Assembly (NCBI GenBank): GCA_902795835.1
Contig: CADBNA010000218.1
Coordinates: forward strand, 1-8,097
Direction: 5' to 3'
Length of the DNA stretch: 8,097 bases
From: an uncultured Lachnospiraceae bacterium
Lineage (GTDB): Bacteria; Bacillota_A; Clostridia; Lachnospirales; Lachnospiraceae
Part shown: positions 1-7,286 of the stretch, one piece after another
Numbering within the stretch: position 1 is the first letter of the stretch
Layout of the letters: every line of letters starts with the position of its first letter
Notes under the pieces: model-generated
Databases searched by the model: none
Told to the model about the DNA's origin: nothing
The model's input: only the letters and a program-made list of their open reading frames with translations
Made by a program: the position numbers and the translations under genes

Positions 1-3000
1 TGCGCCGTACTCAGCATCAGTTTGATACGGTTGAGCTGATTCACCTCAGAAGCGCCGGGATCATAGTCGATGGCAACGATATTGGCCTTCGGGTAGGTCT
101 TGCGGATCTCTTTTATCACGCCTTTTCCGACAATGTGGTTCGGCAGGCATCCGAAAGGCTGGATGCACACGATATTCATCACGCCGCTGTGGATCAGCTC
201 CATCATCTCGCCCGTCAGGAACCAGCCTTCGCCGGTCTGATTGCCGATGGAGACGATGGGAGAGGCGTATTCCGCCAGCTCATTGATCCGTGCATTCGGC
301 GTAAAATGGTGACTGTGGATGAGTTCATCATTTGCGGCTTTCCGGATCAGGTTGACGCTTTTGATGCTGAGGTTGCACAGCAGCCGGGACTTCCTGGAGG
401 CCCCCAGGTGTTCTGCCCTGAAATTGGTATTGTAGAAACTGTACATAAAGAAATCGACAAAATCAGGCACCACGGCTTCCGCGCCCTCGGCTTCCAGCAG
501 GTCAACCAGATGGTTGTTTGCGGCCGGGGCGTACTTTACAAGTATCTCGCCCACGATTCCCACGCGCGGTTTCTTTTCGTCTGTGATAGGAAGGCGGTCG
601 AAATCACGGATAACCGCACGGCACAGCTTCTGGAATTTCCCAAGTGAGATGCTCCTGCCGGTCAGGAAGCGGATTGCGATTTCTTCCCATTTCTTGTGGA
701 GGTGATTGGCAGAGCCGGGAACCTTCTCATAAGGCCGCATGCGGTACAGGCACTTCATGAAGACATCGCCGATAACGGCGGCGTAAACGACGCGCACTGC
801 GACCTTCGGTGTGATTCTGAATCCGGGATTGCTCTCCAGGCCGACGACATTCAGCGATATTACGGGAATCTGCTCCATGCCCGCTTTCTTCAGAGCCCGC
901 CGGATAAAAGCAATATAATTCGAAGCGCGGCAGCCGCCTCCGGTCTGGCTCATGATGACAGCTGTGCGGTCCATGTCGTATTCTCCGGACTGCAGAGCTT
1001 CCATAATCTGTCCGACTACCAGAAGGGAAGGATAGCAGGCATCATTGTTGACATAACGAAGGCCGACATCTACAGAATCCTTGTTATCATTCGGCAGGAC
1101 AACCAGATTGTATCCGCCGGTATTAAAGGCCTTTTCAATCAGCGAAAAATGGATCGGGGACATCTGCGGGCAGAGTATGGTATATCCCGCTTTTTTCATG
1201 TCCTGGGTAAAGATTACTCTCTCCAGGGCGGAATTCCGTATTTTTCTGGGCTGCGGATTTTTTTCACGCGCGCGGAGAGCTGCCAGAAGGGAGCGCACCC
1301 TGATTCTGGCCGCACCAAGATTGTTTACTTCATCGATCTTCAGTACAGTATATATTTTTCCGCTTCCGGACAGAATCTCATAGACCTGGTCCGTTGTGAC
1401 GGCATCCAGCCCGCAGCCAAAGGAATTCAGCTGGATCAGGTCCAGATCATCCCGGGTCTTGACATAATTGGCAGCCGCGTACAGCCTGGTGTGATACATC
1501 CACTGGTCATTGACGCGGATCGGCCTCTCTACGGCGGCCAGATGGGAGACAGAGTCCTCTGTCAGTACGGCAACCTCGTAGGAATTGATCATGTCGGGGA
1601 TGCCGTGGTGGATTTCCGGATCAATGTGGTAAGGCCGGCCGGCCAGGACAATGCCGCGGTGACCGGTTTCTTTCATCCAGGCCAGCGTTTCTTCACCCTT
1701 CTGGCGGATGTCTTCACGAACCTGTTCCATTTCAGCCCATCCCGCGTGTGCGGCTTTCCGCACTTCCGCCTCCGGGATGAAGGCAAAGACTTTTACCAGC
1801 TCGTCCGCAAGAATTTTCTCGCTTGTGAGGGCCAGAAACGGATCCATGAAACGGATGGACGGATCCGACAGGGACTCTACGTTATTCTTGATGTTCTCGG
1901 CATAAGAGGTGACAATCGGGCAGTTGTAGTGGTTGACGGAATTGCGGAATTCTTTCCTCTCAAAGGGGATGCACGGATAAAAGATAAAATGAACGCCCTG
2001 CCGGAGAAGCCATTCAATATGTCCGTGCGCAATCTTGGCCGGATAGCAGGCAGTGTCGCTGGGGATCGACTCGATACCCAGTTCATAGATCCGCCGCGTG
2101 GAGGCAGGAGAGAGCACGACGCGGTAGCCCAGCTCTGTGAAGAACCGGAACCACAGCGGGTAATTCTCATACATGTTCAGAACGCGGGGAATGCCCACCG
2201 TTCCTCTTGGGGCATCTGCCTCGCCCAGAGGCTCGTAGCCAAAGAGCCGGTCATATTTGTACTCAAACAGATTCGGGATGTGTTTGGCATTCTTCTCTTT
2301 GCCGAGTCCACGCTCGCATCGGTTGCCGCTGATGTACTGACGGCCGCCGGAGAAGCGGTTGACGGTCAGCCGGCACCGGTTTGTACAGCCCTTGCAATAG
2401 GCCATCTTTGTGGAGTACTGAAGGGTGTTGACTTTTGCGATCGGAAGCATGGATGTAGTCCTGCCGTCACAGCGGTCACGCGCTATGAGGGCAGCGCCGA
2501 ATGCGCCCATAATGCCGGCGATGTCCGGACGGATCGCCTCACAGTCGGCAATCCTCTCGAAACTCCGCAGGACGGCATCATTGTAAAAGGTGCCGCCCTG
2601 CACCACAATATGCCTGCCCAGTTCGGAGGCATCGGAAACCTTGATTACCTTGTAGAGTGCATTCTTGATAACCGAGTAGGCCAGACCGGCGGAAATATCC
2701 GCAACAGAGGCCCCTTCCTTCTGCGCCTGCTTGACCTTGGAATTCATGAAGACCGTGCATCGGGTACCCAGATCAATGGGATGCTCCGCAAACAGGGCTT
2801 CTTTTGCAAAATCCTGGACACTGTAATCCAGCGACTGGGCGAAATTCTCAATAAACGAGCCGCAGCCGGAAGAGCAGGCTTCATTCAGCTGCACGCTTTC
2901 TACGGCATGGTCCCGGATCTTGATGCATTTCATGTCCTGTCCGCCGATGTCCAGAATGCAGTCTACATCCGGGTCAAAAAAGGCAGCGGCCGTATAGTGG

Positions 3001-4259
3001 GCAACGGTTTCGACTTCACCCTCATCCAGCAGCAGGGCTGATTTAATCAGCTGCTCGCCATAGCCGGTGGAGCAGGACCAGGCGATATGGGCATTCTCCG
3101 GCATATGGGCATAGATATCCTGGACGGCCCGTATGGTGGTCGCCAGCGGATTTCCGTGATTATTATCATAGAAGGAATAGAGCAGGGAGCCGTCTTCTGC
3201 AATCACGGCGGCTTTTGTAGTCGTGGAACCTGCGTCAATTCCCAGATAGCAGCTGCCGGCATAAGAGGAAAAATCCTCCGTGTGCACTTTGTGCCGGCTC
3301 TGGCGGTCGAGGAACGCGTCATACGCTTCCCGGCTGTCAAAGAGAGGCTCCATGCGCGCCACCTCAAAATCCATCCGTATTCCGTGACGCAGGCGGCTGC
3401 ACAGATCGCTCACGGAGACCGGCAGCGTGCCGTCTTCTGCATTCAGTGCGGATCCGACTGCGGCAAACAGATGTGAGTTCTCCGGTATGATTGCATGTTC
3501 CTCATCCAGCCGGAGCGTGCGGATGAAACAGGCGCGGAGCTCCGACAGGAAGTGCAGCGGTCCGCCCAGAAATGCCACATAGCCGCGGATCGGCTTTCCG
3601 CATGCCAGTCCGGAGATGGTCTGGTTGACGACAGCCTGGAAAATGGATACGGACAGATCCTCGCGCGTCGCTCCTTCATTGATCAGAGGCTGAATATCTG
3701 TCTTTGCAAAGACGCCGCAGCGGGCGGCGATGGGATATATTGCCTGGTAGTTTTTGGCATACTCATTGAGTCCGGAGGCGTCCGTCTGCAGAAGACTGGA
3801 CATCTGGTCAATAAAAGAACCCGTACCGCCGGCGCATACGCCATTCATACGCTGTTCAATATTGCCGTTTTCAAAATAGATGATCTTGGCATCTTCTCCG
3901 CCCAGCTCGATGGCCACATCGGTCTGCGGAGCCTGATGCTGAAGGGCGGAGGAGACAGCGATAACTTCCTGCACAAAGGGCACTTCCAGGTTTTTGGCAA
4001 GAGTCAGCCCGCCGCTGCCTGTAATGACCGGACGGACACAGAGCTCTCCCAGCTGTTCCGAAGCTTCTTCCAGAAGATCGGCCAGCGTTTCCTGTATCCG
4101 GGCAAAATGTCTTTTATAATCGGAAAAAAGAAGATCGCGGTTCTCATCCAGAATGGCAATCTTCACCGTTGTAGATCCGATATCAATACCAAGTGTGCAG
4201 TTCCGGGCAGTTTCCTCCCGAACGGCCTTCACATCGGTGCTTTTATTTGCAGCAGTCAT
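1..4259 (-). CDS. Fused acyl-CoA dehydratase activase / 2-hydroxyacyl-CoA dehydratase-like protein (C-terminus cut by window edge)
   Basis: Starts at ATG 4259-4257 and stays open to base 1: 1419 whole codons, probably lacking only a few C-terminal residues because family members are about 1400-1430 aa. Seen: two ASKHA-type BcrAD/BadFG ATPase domains, the first with [10 protein letters not shown] (24-33), ELGGEDAK (118-125), CAGGTGSF (142-149) and ARCGVF (Cys181), the second with [10 protein letters not shown] (340-349), DIGGQDMK (437-444), CSSGCGSF (462-469) and RCTVF (Cys501). A Cys cluster follows (622, 625, 629, 648), then a DUF2229 region starting near [13 protein letters not shown] (689), GRPYH (874-878), and a C-terminal part like the 2-hydroxyglutaryl-CoA dehydratase D component with Cys1030, 1075, 1110 and 1371. 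Known: HgdC-type activases bind a [4Fe-4S] cluster at a dimer interface and use ATP to pass a low-potential electron to the dehydratase. Inferred: a cytoplasmic, oxygen-sensitive, self-contained version. The substrate is unknown, and no CoA-transferase or dehydrogenase neighbour is visible to suggest one. GGAGAG lies 11 bases before the start. Confidence 0.93.
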   Translation of the reverse strand, partial: MTAANKSTDVKAVREETARNCTLGIDIGSTTVKIAILDENRDLLFSDYKRHFARIQETLADLLEEASEQLGELCVRPVITGSGGLTLAKNLEVPFVQEVIAVSSALQHQAPQTDVAIELGGEDAKIIYFENGNIEQRMNGVCAGGTGSFIDQMSSLLQTDASGLNEYAKNYQAIYPIAARCGVFAKTDIQPLINEGATREDLSVSIFQAVVNQTISGLACGKPIRGYVAFLGGPLHFLSELRACFIRTLRLDEEHAIIPENSHLFAAVGSALNAEDGTLPVSVSDLCSRLRHGIRMDFEVARMEPLFDSREAYDAFLDRQSRHKVHTEDFSSYAGSCYLGIDAGSTTTKAAVIAEDGSLLYSFYDNNHGNPLATTIRAVQDIYAHMPENAHIAWSCSTGYGEQLIKSALLLDEGEVETVAHYTAAAFFDPDVDCILDIGGQDMKCIKIRDHAVESVQLNEACSSGCGSFIENFAQSLDYSVQDFAKEALFAEHPIDLGTRCTVFMNSKVKQAQKEGASVADISAGLAYSVIKNALYKVIKVSDASELGRHIVVQGGTFYNDAVLRSFERIADCEAIRPDIAGIMGAFGAALIARDRCDGRTTSMLPIAKVNTLQYSTKMAYCKGCTNRCRLTVNRFSGGRQYISGNRCERGLGKEKNAKHIPNLFEYKYDRLFGYEPLGEADAPRGTVGIPRVLNMYENYPLWFRFFTELGYRVVLSPASTRRIYELGIESIPSDTACYPAKIAHGHIEWLLRQGVHFIFYPCIPFERKEFRNSVNHYNCPIVTSYAENIKNNVESLSDPSIRFMDPFLALTSEKILADELVKVFAFIPEAEVRKAAHAGWAEMEQVREDIRQKGEETLAWMKETGHRGIVLAGRPYHIDPEIHHGIPDMINSYEVAVLTEDSVSHLAAVERPIRVNDQWMYHTRLYAAANYVKTRDDLDLIQLNSFGCGLDAVTTDQVYEILSGSGKIYTVLKIDEVNNLGAARIRVRSLLAALRAREKNPQPRKIRNSALERVIFTQDMKKAGYTILCPQMSPIHFSLIEKAFNTGGYNLVVLPNDNKDSVDVGLRYVNNDACYPSLLVVGQIMEALQSGEYDMDRTAVIMSQTGGGCRASNYIAFIRRALKKAGMEQIPVISLNVVGLESNPGFRITPKVAVRVVYAAVIGDVFMKCLYRMRPYEKVPGSANHLHKKWEEIAIRFLTGRSISLGKFQKLCRAVIRDFDRLPITDEKKPRVGIVGEILVKYAPAANNHLVDLLEAEGAEAVVPDFVDFFMYSFYNTNFRAEHLGASRKSRLLCNLSIKSVNLIRKAANDELIHSHHFTPNARINELAEYASPIVSIGNQTGEGWFLTGEMMELIHSGVMNIVCIQPFGCLPNHIVGKGVIKEIRKTYPKANIVAIDYDPGASEVNQLNRIKLMLSTA

Positions 4260-4303
4260 ATCCCAAAGTGCTCTCCATAATAGTTGAACTTTAGCATCCG
4301 TTA

Positions 4304-4332
4304 ATCATAGCACAGGAAAAAAAAGGATGCAA
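4304..4332 (-). promoter_or_regulatory. Candidate sigma-A promoter of the activase gene
   Basis: Read on the minus strand, TTGCAT (4332-4327) is followed after 17 bases by TATGAT (4309-4304), preceded by TGC, which makes an extended -10. The predicted transcript start is near 4297, giving a leader of about 38 bases. The -35 matches the consensus at only three positions, so the extended -10 carries most of the case. Confidence 0.55.
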
Positions 4333-4336
4333 TGCT

Positions 4337-4365
4337 ATCGTTTTTGTGTGGTTTTGTGGTACACT
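4337..4365 (+). promoter_or_regulatory. Candidate extended -10 promoter of tgt
   Basis: TACACT at 4360-4365 is preceded by TGG, giving an extended -10 (TGn). The matching -35 position (ATCGTT, 4337-4342, 17-base spacer) is poor. The predicted start is near 4372, about 41 bases before the tgt ATG, at a small palindrome AACATGTT (4372-4379). It lies back to back with the candidate activase promoter, the two -35 boxes being four bases apart. Confidence 0.4.
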
Positions 4366-4402
4366 CTACTGAACATGTTGGGATAGTATTGACAGAATAT
4401 TC

Positions 4403-4409
4403 GGGAGAG
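4403..4409 (+). promoter_or_regulatory. Ribosome binding site that fixes the tgt start
   Basis: GGGAGAG lies just before ATG 4413 (five bases after GGGAG). The in-frame upstream ATG at 4332 has no such site, lies upstream of the candidate -10, and would add 27 residues not typical of the family. The start at 4413 is therefore preferred. Confidence 0.75.
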
Positions 4410-4412
4410 ACA

Positions 4413-5552
4413 ATGGCTGAGTATATTCTGAAAAAGACAGAAGGCAGGGCAAAGAGAGCCGAATACCGGACCGTTCACGGAACGGTGCAGACGCCGGTGT
4501 TTATGAACGTGGGAACGGCTGCAGCGATCAAGGGCGCTGTGTCCACGGAAGACCTGGAGAAGATAGGAACACAGATTGAACTTTCCAACACCTATCATCT
4601 GCACGTGCGGCCCGGCGACGAGATAGTAAAGAAAATGGGCGGCCTTCAGCGGTTTATGTCGTGGGATCGTCCGATTCTCACAGACTCCGGCGGATTTCAG
4701 GTGTTTTCTCTTGCAAGCCTCCGGCAAATCCGTGAGGAGGGCGTGGCATTCCGCTCTCATATAGACGGACGCCGGATCTTTATGGGACCGGAGGAGAGTA
4801 TGCAGATCCAGTCGAATCTGGCCTCTACCATCGCCATGGCCTTTGATGAATGCCCGCCCAGCACGGCAAAGAGAGAGTACGTGCGCAGATCTGTTGAACG
4901 GACGACCCGGTGGCTGCAGCGATGCCAGACCAGGATGGCGGAGCTCAATGCCCGTGAGGATACCATCAACCGTCACCAGCTTCTGTTCGGCATCAACCAG
5001 GGTGCGATTTTTCCTGATATCCGCATCATGCATGCCAGGCAGATCCGGGAATTCGGCCTGGACGGATATGCTGTGGGCGGCCTGGCGGTCGGAGAGACGC
5101 ATGAGCAGATGTATGATATTCTGGACCGGGTTGTGCCGGAACTGCCGCAGGATAAACCTACCTATCTGATGGGGGTCGGAACGCCGGCCAATATTATTGA
5201 AGGCGTGTACCGCGGCATTGACTTTTTTGACTGTGTCTACCCCAGCAGGAACGGACGTCACGGGCATGTATATACCCGGACGGGACACCTGAATCTGTTT
5301 AACGCGAAGTATGAAACGGATGACCGCCCGATTGATGAAGGCTGCAGATGTCCGGCCTGTACCCGTTACAGCAGGGCTTATATCAGGCATCTTCTGAAAG
5401 CGAAGGAGATGCTGGGCATGCGTCTGTGTGTGCTGCACAACCTGTACTTTTACAACCATCTGATGGAAGAGATACGTACGGCACTGGACGAGGGACGATT
5501 CGGGACATTCAGGAAGGAAGCGCTGGAAGACCTGGAATCGGGAGAACATTAG
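4413..5552 (+). CDS. tgt: tRNA-guanine(34) transglycosylase
   Basis: A 379-aa cytoplasmic enzyme that swaps guanine 34 in GUN-anticodon tRNAs (Asp, Asn, His, Tyr) for preQ1, the committed tRNA step of queuosine formation. Seen: LTDSGGFQVFSL with catalytic Asp91; FDEC (144-147); GINQG (193-197); GGLAVGE (222-228); FDCVYPSRNGRHG (272-284) with nucleophile Asp273; zinc ligands Cys311, Cys313, Cys316 and His342, spaced as in the Zymomonas enzyme (318/320/323/349). Cys147 and Val226 correspond to the residues that favour preQ1 in bacterial enzymes, where the eukaryotic queuine enzyme has Val and Gly; this points to preQ1 but does not prove it. Length is normal for the family (about 370-385 aa). 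Start chosen at 4413 because of GGGAG and the family-typical N-terminus. It is divergent from the activase gene and followed by yajC after 185 bases. queA is not in the window. Confidence 0.97.
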   Translation: MAEYILKKTEGRAKRAEYRTVHGTVQTPVFMNVGTAAAIKGAVSTEDLEKIGTQIELSNTYHLHVRPGDEIVKKMGGLQRFMSWDRPILTDSGGFQVFSLASLRQIREEGVAFRSHIDGRRIFMGPEESMQIQSNLASTIAMAFDECPPSTAKREYVRRSVERTTRWLQRCQTRMAELNAREDTINRHQLLFGINQGAIFPDIRIMHARQIREFGLDGYAVGGLAVGETHEQMYDILDRVVPELPQDKPTYLMGVGTPANIIEGVYRGIDFFDCVYPSRNGRHGHVYTRTGHLNLFNAKYETDDRPIDEGCRCPACTRYSRAYIRHLLKAKEMLGMRLCVLHNLYFYNHLMEEIRTALDEGRFGTFRKEALEDLESGEH

Positions 5553-5578
5553 AAGAGGAACCGTGATTGTTTTTTTTT
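5536..5578 (+). terminator. Possible weak terminator after tgt
   Basis: A run of nine T (5570-5578) lies 18 bases after the tgt stop. The sequence before it can form only a poor stem (AATC/GATT plus GG/CC with a bulge and a wobble pair, 18-base loop), partly inside the tgt 3' end. It may reduce read-through into yajC or may have no function. Confidence 0.25.
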
Positions 5579-5600
5579 CAGACCGGGAAGAAAAATGTTC

Positions 5601-5629
5601 TTGCCCTGCGTCTTCGCTTTGTGTATATT
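5601..5629 (+). promoter_or_regulatory. Candidate sigma-A promoter of yajC
   Basis: TTGCCC (5601-5606), a 17-base spacer, then TATATT (5624-5629). The predicted start is near 5636, leaving about 100 bases of leader before the yajC ATG. This suggests yajC is not wholly dependent on transcription from tgt. Confidence 0.5.
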
Positions 5630-5644
5630 AGATTATAACGTGCT

Positions 5645-5704
5645 GCCGGGATGGTCAGGCATCCTTACGGCTGATTCGAACCCTGTGACGGATAAGTAAC
5701 AGGG
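5645..5704 (+). other. Two-hairpin structured 5' leader of yajC
   Basis: Hairpin 1 pairs GCCG (5645-5648) with CGGC (5668-5671) and GGATG (5649-5653) with CATCC (5660-5664), with loop GTCAGG and a TTA bulge on the 3' side. Hairpin 2 pairs CCCTGT (5681-5686) with ACAGGG (5699-5704), then has a G-A mismatch and two more pairs around loop GGATAA. No T tract follows, so neither is a standard terminator. I do not recognise a known riboswitch class. The pairing is seen; a regulatory role is inference. Confidence 0.45.
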
Positions 5705-5737
5705 AAAACTATCATCTATACCAGGAGGAAAACGGAT

Positions 5738-6097
5738 ATGGTTTTTGCAGGTTCAGGGACGGCTGCCGGCAGTCTGAGTATGGTGTTTATGATGCTGGCG
5801 CTTTTCGGCATCATGTATTTTATGATGATCCGCCCTCAGAACAAGGAGAGAAAGCGCATACAGGAAATGCATGCTTCCATGGAGGTCGGGGACGCCGTAG
5901 TAACAACAGGCGGCTTTTACGGCATACTCATTGATGTCGGCGAGGAAGATGTAATTGTCGAATTCGGCAACAACAAAAACTGCCGCATTCCGATGAGAAA
6001 GGAAGCCATCGCCCAGATTGAGAAGCCGGGCGAAGCGGCTGCAGCAGCAGCGGAAAAGAAAGAAGATAAAAAAGATAATAAGAGAGAAAAGAAATAA
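5738..6097 (+). CDS. yajC: Preprotein translocase subunit YajC
   Basis: A 119-aa small membrane protein of the Sec holotranslocon, which in E. coli associates with SecD and SecF and through them with SecYEG. Seen: a short N-terminus without a cleavable signal, one hydrophobic span at about residues 13-31 rich in Met and Phe, the family signature RPQNKERK (32-39) just after the membrane, and the cytoplasmic block GDAVVTTGGFYG (51-62) with a following beta-rich stretch to about residue 94. The tail (about 98-119) is a run of six Ala followed by alternating Lys, Glu and Asp, probably disordered. AGGAGG (5723-5728) lies nine bases before the ATG. It follows tgt as in many bacteria, but secD/secF do not follow it; a terminator and leuB do. 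Confidence 0.95.
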   Translation: MVFAGSGTAAGSLSMVFMMLALFGIMYFMMIRPQNKERKRIQEMHASMEVGDAVVTTGGFYGILIDVGEEDVIVEFGNNKNCRIPMRKEAIAQIEKPGEAAAAAAEKKEDKKDNKREKK

Positions 6098-6108
6098 TAC
6101 ATGCGAAG

Positions 6109-6153
6109 GGCAGTCGTCTGTAGGGAGCAATGCTGCAGAGGACTGCCGTTTTT
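6109..6153 (+). terminator. Rho-independent terminator between yajC and leuB
   Basis: The left arm 6109-6123 pairs with the right arm 6133-6147: seven pairs GGCAGTC/GACTGCC, one G-G mismatch, then seven more pairs with one wobble, around a nine-base loop. G and then five T (6149-6153) follow. It starts 12 bases after the yajC stop and ends 28 bases before the leuB ATG, so it is placed to end the yajC transcript or to limit read-through into leuB. Confidence 0.85.
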
Positions 6154-6168
6154 ATCCGGGCATATGAA

Positions 6169-6175
6169 AAGGAGG
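6169..6175 (+). promoter_or_regulatory. Ribosome binding site that fixes the leuB start
   Basis: AAGGAGG ends six bases before ATG 6182. The in-frame ATGs at 6101 and 6164 lack a site this good; the first would translate through the terminator hairpin. The start at 6182 also gives the standard LeuB N-terminus. Confidence 0.85.
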
Positions 6176-6181
6176 CTTCAG

Positions 6182-7267
6182 ATGGATCGAAAAATCGGAT
6201 TGATATACGGAGACGGCATCGGGCCGGAAATCGTCCGGGAGGCAAAAAAGGTGCTGGATGCAGTATGCAGCAGATACGGGCACACCTTCACCTACGAGAG
6301 GCTGCTGCTTGGCGGCGAGTCTATTGACGCTTCCGGGTATCCGATTACAGACGAGACGATTGAAAAGGCAAAAACCTGCGACGCTGTCCTGATGGGATCG
6401 ATCGGCGGGGATGCAAAGACATCACCCTGGTACAGATTAGAACCCTCCCGCCGTCCTGAGGCGGGCCTTCTGGGAATCCGGAAGGCGCTCGGACTGTTTG
6501 CCAATCTGCGCCCTGCCTATCTGTACAATGAGCTGCGTGCCGCCTGCCCGCTCCATGAATCCGTGATCGGGGAAGAGGGATTTGACATGATCATCGTGAG
6601 GGAACTCACGGGCGGCCTGTATTTCGGGGCGAGAAAGACAGAACTGGTGGACGGCGTCATGACTGCGACAGACACGCTCACCTACAATGAAAATGAGATC
6701 CGGCGAATCGCCCGCAGGGCATTTGAGATCGCCGGCAAAAGAAGAAACAAGGTTACCAGCGTTGACAAGGCCAATGTTCTGGACTCCTCCCGTCTGTGGC
6801 GGAAGGTTGTTACGGAAGTGTCTGCAGATTATCCCGGCGTGGCGCTGGAGCATATGCTTGTGGATAACTGCGCCATGCAGCTGGTGCGCGATCCCAAACA
6901 GTTTGATGTAATTCTCACGGAAAACATGTTCGGCGATATTCTTTCTGATGAAGCAAGTATGGTAACGGGCTCCATCGGGATGCTCTCTTCTGCCAGCCTG
7001 AATGAGACGAGCTTTGGCCTGTATGAACCCAGCCACGGGTCCGCTCCTGATATTGCGGGAACCAATCAGGCCAACCCGATTGCAACCATTTTGTCCGCAG
7101 CCATGATGCTCCGGTTCTCACTGAATCTGGACCGGGAAGCGGATGCAGTTGAAGCAGCGGTACAAAAAGCCCTTTCTGACGGATACAGAACCGGTGATAT
7201 CTGGTCAGAAGGAACCAGGAAGCTGTCTACGACTGAGATGGGAGACCGGATTGCGGAAGCGGTCTGA
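6182..7267 (+). CDS. leuB: 3-isopropylmalate dehydrogenase
   Basis: A 361-aa cytoplasmic enzyme of leucine synthesis: NAD-dependent oxidation and decarboxylation of 3-isopropylmalate to 2-oxoisocaproate, normally as a homodimer. Seen: GDGIGPE (10-16); NLRPAYLY, with one of the substrate-binding arginines; [10 protein letters not shown] (140-149) with Tyr147; VDKANVL with catalytic Lys196; metal ligands Asp228, Asp252 and Asp256, each one position from the E. coli numbering; the family signature [12 protein letters not shown]; and HGSAPDIAG (285-293), where Asp290 marks NAD rather than NADP use and separates it from isocitrate dehydrogenase (HGTAPKYAG). Full length with no defects. ilvD follows after 19 bases, so the two are very probably co-transcribed. 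leuA, leuC and leuD are not in the window. A strong terminator stands directly upstream. Tartrate or malate dehydrogenase paralogues are less likely because RELTGG and PDIAG are typical of LeuB. Confidence 0.96.
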   Translation: MDRKIGLIYGDGIGPEIVREAKKVLDAVCSRYGHTFTYERLLLGGESIDASGYPITDETIEKAKTCDAVLMGSIGGDAKTSPWYRLEPSRRPEAGLLGIRKALGLFANLRPAYLYNELRAACPLHESVIGEEGFDMIIVRELTGGLYFGARKTELVDGVMTATDTLTYNENEIRRIARRAFEIAGKRRNKVTSVDKANVLDSSRLWRKVVTEVSADYPGVALEHMLVDNCAMQLVRDPKQFDVILTENMFGDILSDEASMVTGSIGMLSSASLNETSFGLYEPSHGSAPDIAGTNQANPIATILSAAMMLRFSLNLDREADAVEAAVQKALSDGYRTGDIWSEGTRKLSTTEMGDRIAEAV

Positions 7268-7286
7268 GAGAGAAGGAGAACGAAAA

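Noticed and set aside
135..4280. Long plus-strand reading frames (135-647, 696-3041, 3087-3476, 3495-4280) antisense to the activase gene
   Set aside because: They mirror a continuous minus-strand protein with recognisable motifs throughout. Their own translations show no domains, and I see no ribosome sites in front of them. Codon bias of the real gene explains their openness.
4389..4394. Perfect TTGACA upstream of tgt
   Set aside because: The -10 position at 17 bases would fall on the tgt start codon (AATGGC) and is not a -10. A transcript from it would lack the ribosome site.
4335..5549. A 404-codon minus-strand frame antisense to tgt
   Set aside because: tgt on the plus strand has every catalytic and zinc residue. 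The antisense translation resembles nothing I recognise and is a shadow.
5645..5704. yajC leader as a fluoride, mini-ykkC (guanidine-II) or preQ1 riboswitch
   Set aside because: GGATGG and GCTGAT recall parts of the fluoride motif, and GACGG recalls ACGR loops, but the required pseudoknot or tetraloop hairpins are not formed. No preQ1 consensus is present despite the nearby tgt.
6101..6181. Upstream in-frame starts for leuB
   Set aside because: They would add 27 or 6 residues not typical of LeuB, and the longer one encodes the terminator hairpin. The strong AAGGAGG supports 6182.
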